Below, one piece after another: positions 1 to 6,751 of a stretch of DNA of 44,061 bases. The stretch covers positions 1 through 44,061 of the forward strand of contig JBFJVZ010000008.1 in the NCBI GenBank assembly GCA_041623895.1. The letters are read 5' to 3'. Origin of the DNA: JBFJVZ01 sp041623895. GTDB taxonomy: Bacteria; Planctomycetota; Planctomycetia; Pirellulales; Pirellulaceae. The notes under the pieces are model-generated. The model saw nothing but the letters and a program-made list of their open reading frames with translations. It was not told where the DNA came from and did not search any database. Each line of letters starts with the position of its first letter. The first letter of the stretch is position 1. The position numbers and the translations under genes are program-made.

Positions 1-177
1 AAGCCGGACTTCGGGGCTCTCAAGCCGGACACTGTGCAGATCCTGGCCTTAAGAAGGCCCACCAGAAAGCGTGACGACTTTTTTGGGGCGCGTTCACCAC
101 ACGGATTACGCGGTATCTTATGTGAAGTTTGTGCTTCGGTAGGGAGAAAAAAATCTTTCCGATTGGTCAAACTCACA

Positions 178-316
178 ATGTTGATCCTGTTCGGCTGCCT
201 GATCTTGGGCTGCGGAGATGGGGCAACAAGATCAACGAACCAAGTACGAGTTCACAGAGCGAGAGCAGAAGAACGCTGAGCGGATCGTCGGGGAATTGGC
301 GAAACAGCGTCACTAG
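178..316 (+). pseudogene. Small lipoprotein, apparently frameshifted
   Basis: An ATG at 178 opens a short lipoprotein signal (MLILFGCLILGCGDG, lipobox LILGC), but this frame runs into unrelated residues and stops at 279. Shifting by one base at the GGGG run (220-223) joins it to a second frame ending at 316, whose product contains TKYEFTEREQKNAERIVGEL. That tail matches the neighbouring lipoprotein at 449-616 (GDQYEQTEQEKANAKRAIEA), sharing the Y-E-x-T-E-x-E core and charged helix. The intact ancestor was therefore probably a paralogue of that gene. The start is also weak: the codon matching the neighbour's TTG start is AAA here, leaving TTG 163 or ATG 178. Either a decayed gene or a one-base sequencing error in a homopolymer would explain it. 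Function unknown. Confidence 0.55.
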
Positions 317-448
317 ACGCCGGCAAACTTGTCACTCGTTGTCATTTGAGATTTTGGAATACCGATTACCGGCATGGTGATTCAAACTGGAGTTCGCGTC
401 GTGTGTCCAATCGTCGTCACCGCTATTTCTTTTGGGAGGAGATTTCCG

Positions 449-616
449 TTGAAATCGATCAAGCTGGCAAGTCTGTCGTTGGTGGTTACCTGTTGTCTTT
501 TCACTGGTTGTGGATCTGAGGGGAACGTGGTCATTGAAGGCGACCAATATGAGCAGACGGAGCAGGAAAAAGCGAACGCCAAGCGAGCCATCGAGGCAAG
601 GAAACAGCAGCAGTAG
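449..616 (+). CDS. Small lipoprotein of unknown function
   Basis: About 55 residues from a TTG start at 449, chosen because a strong GGGAGGAG Shine-Dalgarno lies at 434-441, seven bases upstream. An in-frame start at 374 would lack this spacing and put a long tail before the signal. The product begins MKSIKLASLSLVV, followed by a lipobox (LFTGC) and a highly charged, Gln/Glu/Lys/Ala-rich tail that should form a single helix after lipidation. It is a paralogue of the broken gene just upstream. Its position before a DUF1559 gene might suggest a surface role, but nothing in the sequence gives a function. A small membrane-anchored helical peptide is all that can be claimed. Confidence 0.6.
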   Translation: MKSIKLASLSLVVTCCLFTGCGSEGNVVIEGDQYEQTEQEKANAKRAIEARKQQQ

Positions 617-799
617 CGGATTTGCCCTGTTATTATTTTGACCGGGAATGGAATCTTCGCCACTTTTGGCTTCCAGCCGCGGTTTACTGGGGGGCAGGAT
701 ACACAGCCACGGTCGCTGTAGATCGGAACAGTTCGATCTGCCGTGCCTGGGCGGTTAGAATAATTATCGTCTTGCCACATTATTTTGAGGTCTAATTCC

Positions 800-2056
800 A
801 TGAAACGAAAATCGATTGATGCCTCCCGAGGCTTCACACTTGTTGAACTGCTGGTCGTGATTGCGATCATCGGCATTCTGGTTGGCCTGCTGCTACCGGC
901 GGTTCAGGCCGCACGTGAGGCGGCCCGCCGCATGAGTTGCAGCAACAATTTCAAGCAGATCGGCCTTGGAATGCACAACTACCACTCGGCCTTCAAGCAG
1001 TTGCCGAATCACATGGGGGGTACTCGTCGAGCCCCAGCGGCCGGTGATTGGTTTATCGCTTATGGTGACGACTGCAACAACATGATGCTCAGTGTTCTGG
1101 TGGGTGTCACGCCGTTTATCGAGCAACAAACGCTGTGGGAACAGATTGCGAGTCGAAATAGCGTTGATCTGCAGAATCCTGGGGTGATCCGGGCGCCGTT
1201 GTGGCCGAAGATGGGACCGGCACCTACGGATGAAGATAACACGGTCGGCAGCGGCGTGAATTTGCGAAACACGGCCTATCCGCCCTGGGTGACGGAAGTC
1301 CCGACCTTTCGCTGTCCCAGTGATCCGGGCGAGGGGCGGCCAGCGATGGGACGCACTAATTACGCTGCCTGTTTGGGCGACGCGCTGGATATGACCGACA
1401 ACGGATTTCCTTGGACTGATCTTCGGGGCTGGCCGAAGCTTGAGCCGAATTCTCCAAATGCAGCCAGGATCCGTGCGGCCGGTCGTGGCGCCTTTGTTGC
1501 TCGAGCCGAGAGCAAATTCCGCGATATTCTTGACGGTCTGGCGAATACCATTTTGATGGGCGAGATCGCCACGGACTTGGGTGATCAAGACGTGAGGACG
1601 CTACCGCACTCATTTGCTGCTAACGTGCTCAACGATCCAACGGCTTGCCGTGGAGATATCGATCCCAATCTACCCACCTTTTGGGTACCCGGCCTGCCAG
1701 ACTTGCTAGCGGCCAACCAGGGTCGTGGCTACCGCTGGGCCAGTGGCTGCCAACCTTACTCGGCAATCAATACCATCCTGCCGCCGAACAAGGAAACTTG
1801 CATGGCGATTGGGGATACATCGCCGGGAGTGTTGCCCCCCAGTAGCCGTCATCAGGGTGGCGCTCACATCTTGATGGGTGACGGCGCGGTGATCTTCATC
1901 ACCGATTCGATCGAGGCTGGTAACTCAAGAAATGGTACCGTCATCGATGGTGGTACGGGCAATCGTGCTCCAGGTTCCATGAGCCCCTACGGATTGTGGG
2001 GGGCATTGGGTACCAAGGGGAGCAAAGAAAAGATCGAGGAAGAACTCAATCAGTAG
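800..2056 (+). CDS. DUF1559 prepilin-like secreted protein
   Basis: 418 residues from ATG 800, preceded by TTGAGG at 785-790. The N-terminus carries a type IV prepilin/pseudopilin cleavage and methylation site (SRGFTLVELLVVIAIIGIL) followed by the hydrophobic helix and the planctomycete-typical stretch LLLPAVQAAREAARRMSC. The body is the DUF1559 (SBP_bac_10) domain, ending with the family's C-terminal HQGGAHILMGDGAVIFI and a SPYGLWGALGT motif. The family is greatly expanded in Planctomycetes and is presumed to be exported and possibly assembled by a type II/IV-like machinery; its real role is not established. It stands alone, with a good intrinsic terminator about 250 bases downstream. Family assignment is secure, function is not. 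Confidence 0.93.
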   Translation: MKRKSIDASRGFTLVELLVVIAIIGILVGLLLPAVQAAREAARRMSCSNNFKQIGLGMHNYHSAFKQLPNHMGGTRRAPAAGDWFIAYGDDCNNMMLSVLVGVTPFIEQQTLWEQIASRNSVDLQNPGVIRAPLWPKMGPAPTDEDNTVGSGVNLRNTAYPPWVTEVPTFRCPSDPGEGRPAMGRTNYAACLGDALDMTDNGFPWTDLRGWPKLEPNSPNAARIRAAGRGAFVARAESKFRDILDGLANTILMGEIATDLGDQDVRTLPHSFAANVLNDPTACRGDIDPNLPTFWVPGLPDLLAANQGRGYRWASGCQPYSAINTILPPNKETCMAIGDTSPGVLPPSSRHQGGAHILMGDGAVIFITDSIEAGNSRNGTVIDGGTGNRAPGSMSPYGLWGALGTKGSKEKIEEELNQ

Positions 2057-2306
2057 CGCCCCTGACACCCAAGATGCGATCGGACCAGCGGCCCGGAATC
2101 CAGGCGGATTTTGGGCCGTTTTTTCTGCGCCACCGAGGCTACCGGTATCTGGTTGGCAAGTTCCGCCAGGGACCGAGCCCTGATTCCTAACCGCCAGAAT
2201 TCACGCGGCAAATATTCGCATCGCGCCGACTAATTAGTTACGAAGCGGCAGTCCAGCAGTTACACTTTTCCCAGGCAATCAGTGGTAGCCCCCACTGGTT
2301 CGCTTA

Positions 2307-2349
2307 GGTCACCGTGGTACTTGCCCCTATCGCGGTGACCGTTTTTTTT
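2307..2349 (+). terminator. Rho-independent terminator after the DUF1559 gene
   Basis: A perfect 8-bp inverted repeat (GGTCACCG at 2307-2314, CGGTGACC at 2333-2340) is followed by G and eight T residues at 2342-2349. The loop is 18 bases, rather long. It would separate the DUF1559 transcript from the riboswitch-led transcript downstream. Confidence 0.7.
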
Positions 2350-2497
2350 GGTCCATCACGATTCTCCGTGGTTCCCAACTACTTCGACATTCCTTGTTCG
2401 ATGTTGGATGTTCTCAGAAAATCCTTCGCTTACTCTGGCGCACTTGGGATTCGATACCTGCCGCAAGAAGAGGTCGTCAAACGAAATCTTGCTTTTT

Positions 2498-2566
2498 TTT
2501 GAGACCGTTTTCCCGCATCGGCTGGAAATGCGACCTATGATTTCGATTGGAGGCATCGGTCTCAAA
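2498..2566 (+). repeat. Nested inverted repeat in the leader before the riboswitch
   Basis: TTTGAGACCG (2498-2507) pairs perfectly with CGGTCTCAAA (2557-2566), enclosing 49 bases that contain a second 5-bp hairpin (CGCAT 2514-2518, ATGCG 2528-2532). It lies 25-30 bases upstream of the riboswitch aptamer. It could be a folded part of the same leader or a protein binding site. No promoter could be identified with confidence in 2350-2590, so whether it is transcribed is unknown. Confidence 0.45.
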
Positions 2567-2589
2567 CCACTTCTCATTCAACACTTGTT

Positions 2590-2675
2590 CCGCACGACAA
2601 AGGCAAACTGATCGCAAGGTCAGGACGCAAAGCCATGGGTCCTTGGGCTGCCAAGGATCGCCAGGCTACCGAATG
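2590..2675 (+). promoter_or_regulatory. Cyclic di-GMP-I (GEMM-I) riboswitch
   Basis: The conserved core is present in order. CACGACAAAGGCAAAC at 2593-2608 is followed by a perfect hairpin capped by a GCAA tetraloop (CTGATC 2608-2613, GGTCAG 2618-2623). Next come the invariant GGACGCAAAGCC at 2623-2634, a second stem (TCCTTGG 2640-2646, CCAAGGA 2651-2657, loop GCTG) and the closing GGCTACCGA at 2664-2672. This is the two-helix, GNRA-tetraloop architecture of the cyclic di-GMP class I aptamer. The first gene after it starts about 65 bases downstream (2739). No terminator hairpin with a T run lies between, so control of translation initiation, or of a Rho-type event, is more likely than intrinsic attenuation. 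Whether the ligand turns expression on or off cannot be read from the sequence. Confidence 0.93.
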
Positions 2676-2738
2676 AGGCACGAGATTCTTTGCGCTTCCC
2701 CGGTTCCACCGCTTCTTATCTAACTTGGGATGACCGTC

Positions 2739-3401
2739 ATGAAAGTACTGTCCAGCCTGCGCTACCGATGCGCTCTCAGCAAGCTGTCTGCAGCTTCGCA
2801 ACTGCGAACCTTATGCATGGGGATATTGACGCTTGGATGCATGGTCCCGTGTATCGCTGAAGAGGCGAAAGTGATCATGATTGAGGAGCAGTGGGAAATG
2901 GTGATCAATGAGCCGGATCCCAACAGCCATTCGCCCCAAGTTACTTTTTTCACTGCTCCCAGTGGGGAATCCGAGAACACCTATTTCCAGCTGCAGATGA
3001 ACTACGCTGCTGACGAGGCCTTCTCCGGCGGTGGCTTTCATGTTGCGGCAGTTAACGGCGCGGTCATGATTGACGAGGAACGAAGTCAGACAAAAGTCGC
3101 GTTGACCACCGCACACGATCACATTCGTTGGACGAACGTGATGGCATTGATCGGTGACAACCTTTACTTTGCAGTCAAGGATGGGCACTGCGGCGACTGG
3201 GGGGTTTTTGGAGGACCAGAATACTTGGTTGCGATGCCGACCAGCTTGTCTGACTTATCCGGCTACGACGCACAGAAAAGTCTCAGTGCCGTTGATATTG
3301 GCTTCGGTGGCAATCGGGTTAACAACGTGGTACTTCGATCCGTGGTTCGCTACTACAGCGACGGCCGGCAAGAGAAAGTCCTGTTGAATCAGCAGTTGTA
3401 A
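2739..3401 (+). CDS. Exported protein, first gene of the riboswitch-led operon
   Basis: About 220 residues. ATG 2739 is preferred over ATG 2730 because GGGA sits eight bases before it. The N-terminus has a basic stretch and a hydrophobic segment (LRTLCMGILTLGCMVPCIAEE) typical of a Sec signal peptide with cleavage near the AEE. The mature part opens WEMVINEPDPNSHSPQVTFF and is rich in beta-prone, aromatic and Gly residues with no catalytic motif I can name. It is followed after 35 bases by two Tad-type genes and preceded by the c-di-GMP riboswitch, suggesting a secreted or surface component made together with the pilin-like proteins. I do not recognise a named family; an adhesin-like or pilus-associated role is only inferred from position. 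Confidence 0.8.
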   Translation: MKVLSSLRYRCALSKLSAASQLRTLCMGILTLGCMVPCIAEEAKVIMIEEQWEMVINEPDPNSHSPQVTFFTAPSGESENTYFQLQMNYAADEAFSGGGFHVAAVNGAVMIDEERSQTKVALTTAHDHIRWTNVMALIGDNLYFAVKDGHCGDWGVFGGPEYLVAMPTSLSDLSGYDAQKSLSAVDIGFGGNRVNNVVLRSVVRYYSDGRQEKVLLNQQL

Positions 3402-3436
3402 GACCAGAGTCAAGTTCGCTTGTGAGAGATCAAATC

Positions 3437-4624
3437 ATGTTCAAGATGGATACAAGATTGGTCACGAGGGGAAAGGTCGAGCAACTCGATCAGCGGAAGC
3501 AAGTCCGCCGCGTAATGGCGAGTCGGCGCCGCGGCGTAGCAGCGGTACTCGGTTTATTCCTTGTCCTGTCACTGGTTGTGCTGATGGGTGTGACATTGGA
3601 CTTTGGCAACATTCGCGTGGCCCAGAACGAGTTGCAGCGTGCCGCTGACGCCGCCGCCATGGCGGCCTGTTGGGAAGTGTACGAAGTCCAATCGCAATCG
3701 CCAGGCAGCAGTCAATGGTCGATGCGGATGGGGGCCTTGCAGGGCGCAAACGCAATTTCTGCTCACAATGTTGTCGGCGAAGGTGCGCCGCAGCTGGATT
3801 TTTCAGACGTCGAAGTCGGTGCCTACGATGCCATCACTGGTCAGTTCAACTCGTCCTCGAGCACCCCCAATGCCGTGCAGTTGATCTTGCGTCGGCAGAG
3901 TTCCAGTAACGGGGAACTGCCGCTTTTTTTCGGCGGGTTGACTGGCAGAGACACTCAGTCGCTACAGACCACAGCAACAGCCGCCATGTTTAGTCAGATC
4001 ATTGGCTTCAATGAGCCGCACAGCGGCGACTCGATTGGCATCTTGCCGATTGCCTTGGACGAGCCCTCCTGGCAGGACGCGGTCAACGGCATTTCCGATG
4101 ACGACTATGCGTTCAGCAACGGTTCGGTCGACGACGGGTCGGACGGAGTCAGTGAGGCTAACCTGTATCCAAAAGGAACGGGAGCGCCCGGCAACCGCGG
4201 CACCCTTGACATCGGCGGTGCTGACAACAGCACGGATGATTTGACCCGACAGATTCTGCACGGTATCTCGCGGCAGGATCTCATTGAACTGGGAAAACCA
4301 CTCGTCTTCGATGACAACGGTGAGCTGGAGCTGAACGGTGACACCGGTATCAGCGCCGGCATCAAAGATGAATTGGCCAGTTTGATTGGCAAAACACGGA
4401 TCATTCCGATCTTCACGAAAGTACAAGGCAATGGGAATAACGCCGTGTACACGATTGTTCGATTCGAAGGAGTCCGGATTCTGGATGTGAAGTTGACCGG
4501 ACCGAAGAACAAAAAACGAGTCATGATTCAGCCGGCCAAGGTGATTGCCCGAGGCACGATCATCGATTACTCAGGCACAACTTACAGTTCACACCTCGTC
4601 ACGCCAGTGATGTTGGTCGAATGA
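3437..4624 (+). CDS. TadG-like protein (Tad/Flp pilus-assembly type)
   Basis: 395 residues. ATG 3437 has GAGAGA seven bases upstream; a GTG at 3422 is possible. After a basic N-terminus the sequence RRRGVAAVLGLFLVLSLVVL and the following helix DFGNIRVAQNELQRAADAAA are the hallmark of the TadG-like N-terminal Tad domain: a pseudopilin-like membrane helix followed by an alanine-rich amphipathic helix. The remaining 330 residues are extracytoplasmic, Asp/Gly/Ser-rich and lack a recognisable von Willebrand domain, so it is a short TadG-like protein. Its stop overlaps the start of the TadE-like gene (ATGA at 4621). No Tad ATPase, platform, secretin or prepilin peptidase genes are in the window. 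Confidence 0.85.
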   Translation: MFKMDTRLVTRGKVEQLDQRKQVRRVMASRRRGVAAVLGLFLVLSLVVLMGVTLDFGNIRVAQNELQRAADAAAMAACWEVYEVQSQSPGSSQWSMRMGALQGANAISAHNVVGEGAPQLDFSDVEVGAYDAITGQFNSSSSTPNAVQLILRRQSSSNGELPLFFGGLTGRDTQSLQTTATAAMFSQIIGFNEPHSGDSIGILPIALDEPSWQDAVNGISDDDYAFSNGSVDDGSDGVSEANLYPKGTGAPGNRGTLDIGGADNSTDDLTRQILHGISRQDLIELGKPLVFDDNGELELNGDTGISAGIKDELASLIGKTRIIPIFTKVQGNGNNAVYTIVRFEGVRILDVKLTGPKNKKRVMIQPAKVIARGTIIDYSGTTYSSHLVTPVMLVE

Positions 4625-5076
4625 GCTCTTTCCGGTCATCAAAGACGAGACTGATTATGTTCCTAAAACATCGTTCACGTGTCAGAAATCGGCGTGGCAC
4701 AGCTGCCGTGGAATTCGCGGTGATTGCTCCGCTGATGATGTTGTTCACGTTTGGATTGGTTGAAATTGGCAGGATCATGCTGGTCAAGCAGTCGGCGATT
4801 CACGCCACCAGGGAAGGGGCACGCGTGGCTATCCGTCCCACTGCCGCGGATCAGGACGTGCTTGATCGCGTGAACGAAGAGCTCGCCTTACTGGGTATCA
4901 ACGACGCGACGGTTGAAATGAACCCGATCAGCTTGGAGATGGCGGAACCCGGGTCGGCAGTGACCGTTAGCGTCCGTATTAATCTCGCCTCGGTAAGTGT
5001 CGTTCCCGGGTTGCTGAACATCACTGCCAGTGAGATCGTCGCTGATTCATCGATGCGACGGGAAACCACGGAATAA
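4621..5076 (+). CDS. TadE-like pseudopilin
   Basis: 151 residues from ATG 4621, overlapping the previous stop by four bases, which implies translational coupling. An internal ATG at 4657 (MFLKHRSR) is an alternative. The sequence RRGTAAVEFAVIAPLMMLFT contains the TadE signature: a basic stretch, then G-x-A-A-V-E-F-A and a long hydrophobic helix with the conserved Glu five residues after the Gly. It is followed by FGLVEIGRIMLVKQSAIHATREGAR, standard for the family. The C-terminal part is a small beta-rich extracytoplasmic domain. TadE proteins are minor pseudopilins of the Tad system. With the TadG-like gene and the exported protein it forms a three-gene unit under the c-di-GMP riboswitch. Confidence 0.9.
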   Translation: MSSFRSSKTRLIMFLKHRSRVRNRRGTAAVEFAVIAPLMMLFTFGLVEIGRIMLVKQSAIHATREGARVAIRPTAADQDVLDRVNEELALLGINDATVEMNPISLEMAEPGSAVTVSVRINLASVSVVPGLLNITASEIVADSSMRRETTE

Positions 5077-5142
5077 GCATTCCGGCAATTGCCGCGTTTG
5101 CTTGGTCCGGCCTACACCAGCTTTTGCCAGCTGGATGAGATG

Positions 5143-5967
5143 CTACGCAGCCACTTTCGCTCGGGGTCTGGTCGCGGCCCGCTCCTGGGCGATCACTTCT
5201 TCGGCCAACGCGCGGTAATCGGTCGCGCCGTTGCTGTCGGGGGCGTATTGAAAGATCGATTGGCCAAAACTCGGTGCCTCGGCGAGCCGAATATTTCGGC
5301 GGATTCTGGTGTCGTAAAACTTCGCATCACGAAAGAACTCGCGCGACGACTTGCAGGCGGCAAAGAACTCATTGATGTCCGTGCTGACTTCCGCTGCCAG
5401 CCGTGTATTGGAGTCATACATGCACAACATCACGCCCGACAGTCGCAGCTTGCTGTTTAATCGCCGCGAAACGACTTCGATCGTACGCAGCAATTTACTC
5501 AATCCATGGAGTGCCAGAAAATGTGGCTGCAGCGGCAGGAACACTTCGTTGACGGCTACCAAAGCGTTTACGGTCAACACGCCCAGACTCGGAGGGCAAT
5601 CCAATACCAGATAATCGAACGGCTCTTCATCCTCTTGCAGTTTGTCGCGCAAGATCATTTCACGGCCAACTTCGCCGGCCAACTCCAGTTCGGCCGCGGC
5701 TAAATCCAAGTTCGCCGGGATCACGCTCAATTGATCGCTGACGTCGCGACGTGCCTGTGCAATCGTCGCATTGCCGCACAATACCTCATACATACTCGGC
5801 TCGCCGTCGACGGCCGTGATGCCCAGGTGTAGTGAAGCATGCGCTTGTGGATCCAAGTCCGCCAGGCAAACACGGCGCCCAGTTTTGGCCAGCGCGGCTG
5901 CCAGGTTGACGCTGCTGGTCGTTTTACCAACTCCGCCTTTTTGGTTGATCACGGCAATTGAACGCAT
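5143..5967 (-). CDS. parA: ParA/Soj-family ATPase
   Basis: 274 residues. It opens MRSIAVINQKGGVGKTTSS with the deviant Walker A box (K10-GGVGKTT) that defines ParA/MinD ATPases, then the Walker A' segment VCLADLDPQAHASLHLG and Walker B YLVLDCPPSLGVLTVNAL. Length and motif order match chromosomal ParA/Soj. There is no ParB gene or visible parS site beside it, so it is an orphan ParA here and may position some other cargo. It converges on the Tad-type operon, with 66 bases between stops, and follows a small gene on the same strand. Tad systems use a ParA-like TadZ, but this protein lacks the N-terminal receiver-like domain of TadZ, so a pilus role is only a possibility. Confidence 0.93.
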   Translation of the reverse strand: MRSIAVINQKGGVGKTTSSVNLAAALAKTGRRVCLADLDPQAHASLHLGITAVDGEPSMYEVLCGNATIAQARRDVSDQLSVIPANLDLAAAELELAGEVGREMILRDKLQEDEEPFDYLVLDCPPSLGVLTVNALVAVNEVFLPLQPHFLALHGLSKLLRTIEVVSRRLNSKLRLSGVMLCMYDSNTRLAAEVSTDINEFFAACKSSREFFRDAKFYDTRIRRNIRLAEAPSFGQSIFQYAPDSNGATDYRALAEEVIAQERAATRPRAKVAA

Positions 5968-6031
5968 CGATTCGTCCCTGTATTCAGGTCCTGTTTCTTC
6001 GGTCGTTAATTAAGTTCTAGCTTGATGCCCC

Positions 6032-6331
6032 TCAGGCAGCCGATCTGTGCTGCTGCAGTTGCTGATAGCTGAGCAGAACGTCATACAGGTCGGCATCGAT
6101 ATGAATCGTGTCGTCAGCGAAATCATCCAGCCACGCGCAATCTTCTTGAATTGCTTGCGAAAGAAACTTCACCAACGCGGCAAACGCCACTGGCATCGTC
6201 TTCGCTTTGGCGATCCCTGCGATCCGGTCCAACTCCCGCTCGCGGCGGTCGGCGGAGATTTCGGACCCGCAGGGCGGAGGGCAGGAGAGATTGCCGTTGC
6301 AGGGGAATGATTTCAATAGAGGCTTGCTCAT
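6032..6331 (-). CDS. Conserved-looking small protein upstream of parA
   Basis: About 99 residues if started at MSKPLLKSF (6331); an upstream ATG at 6391 adds 20 unlikely residues. The body includes ISADRRERELDRIAGIAKAK followed by a helical region and an acidic segment (DDFADDTIHIDADLYD). No membrane segment, zinc site or enzyme motif is visible. It is 64 bases upstream of parA on the same strand, so the two may be co-transcribed and this could be an adaptor or regulator of the ATPase. I do not recognise a family. Codon composition and regular helix-like content make it more credible than a random frame. Confidence 0.6.
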   Translation of the reverse strand: MSKPLLKSFPCNGNLSCPPPCGSEISADRRERELDRIAGIAKAKTMPVAFAALVKFLSQAIQEDCAWLDDFADDTIHIDADLYDVLLSYQQLQQHRSAA

Positions 6332-6751
6332 GGAGGTGAATCTCGTGAAGGTTTGGCGGTACAACGCGCGAAGATCGATGTTGCGGCACACGAGAACGGA
6401 TCGGCACCAGTTGGCGTATCGACTTTTCCGATTACGCGGGTTGAGCCGAATTTACTGATTTTTCCGAGGCGAACGATCGAGAGAAGTTTCACGCGACGGC
6501 GAAACAGACCCAGGCCGTCGAGACGGAGGTGGAATCTGAAATTTATCGGCTAATCCGCTGCTCGGTCGCTGTCGGTTGACACCGGCCTTTGCCGGCGCTA
6601 TCTTCGCTACCAAGAACGGGGTTCGTTTCATCCGAGCGAGCCTGAATTAAGGGTTCCCAGGCGCTTTTGCCCGTCCGGGTCCGCCAGCGACAAATGTCGA
6701 CGCTTCCATCTGCTATTCAGCTGGGATGCGTCTTTAAAGAGACCGACTCGA
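6332..6751. other. 420-base intergenic stretch, divergent promoter region
   Basis: This lies between two divergent genes and shows no convincing coding frame. The only elements I can support are a candidate promoter for the rightward gene near 6576-6604 and the leader that follows it. Confidence 0.5.
6576..6604 (+). promoter_or_regulatory. Candidate sigma70-type promoter
   Basis: A perfect -35 box TTGACA (6576-6581), exactly 17 bases, then TATCTT (6599-6604, one mismatch from TATAAT). The spacer contains the palindrome CCGGCCTTTGCCGG, which might be a regulator site. It would give a leader of about 140 bases before the Tex-like gene. Planctomycete promoters are not well defined, so confidence is moderate. 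Confidence 0.4.

Noticed and set aside
1..170. The end of an upstream gene at the left edge
   Set aside because: All three plus frames were read. One stays open, but no family motif, repeat logic or codon character supports a real gene.
893..1588. A 231-codon minus-strand frame
   Set aside because: It is the shadow of the DUF1559 gene.
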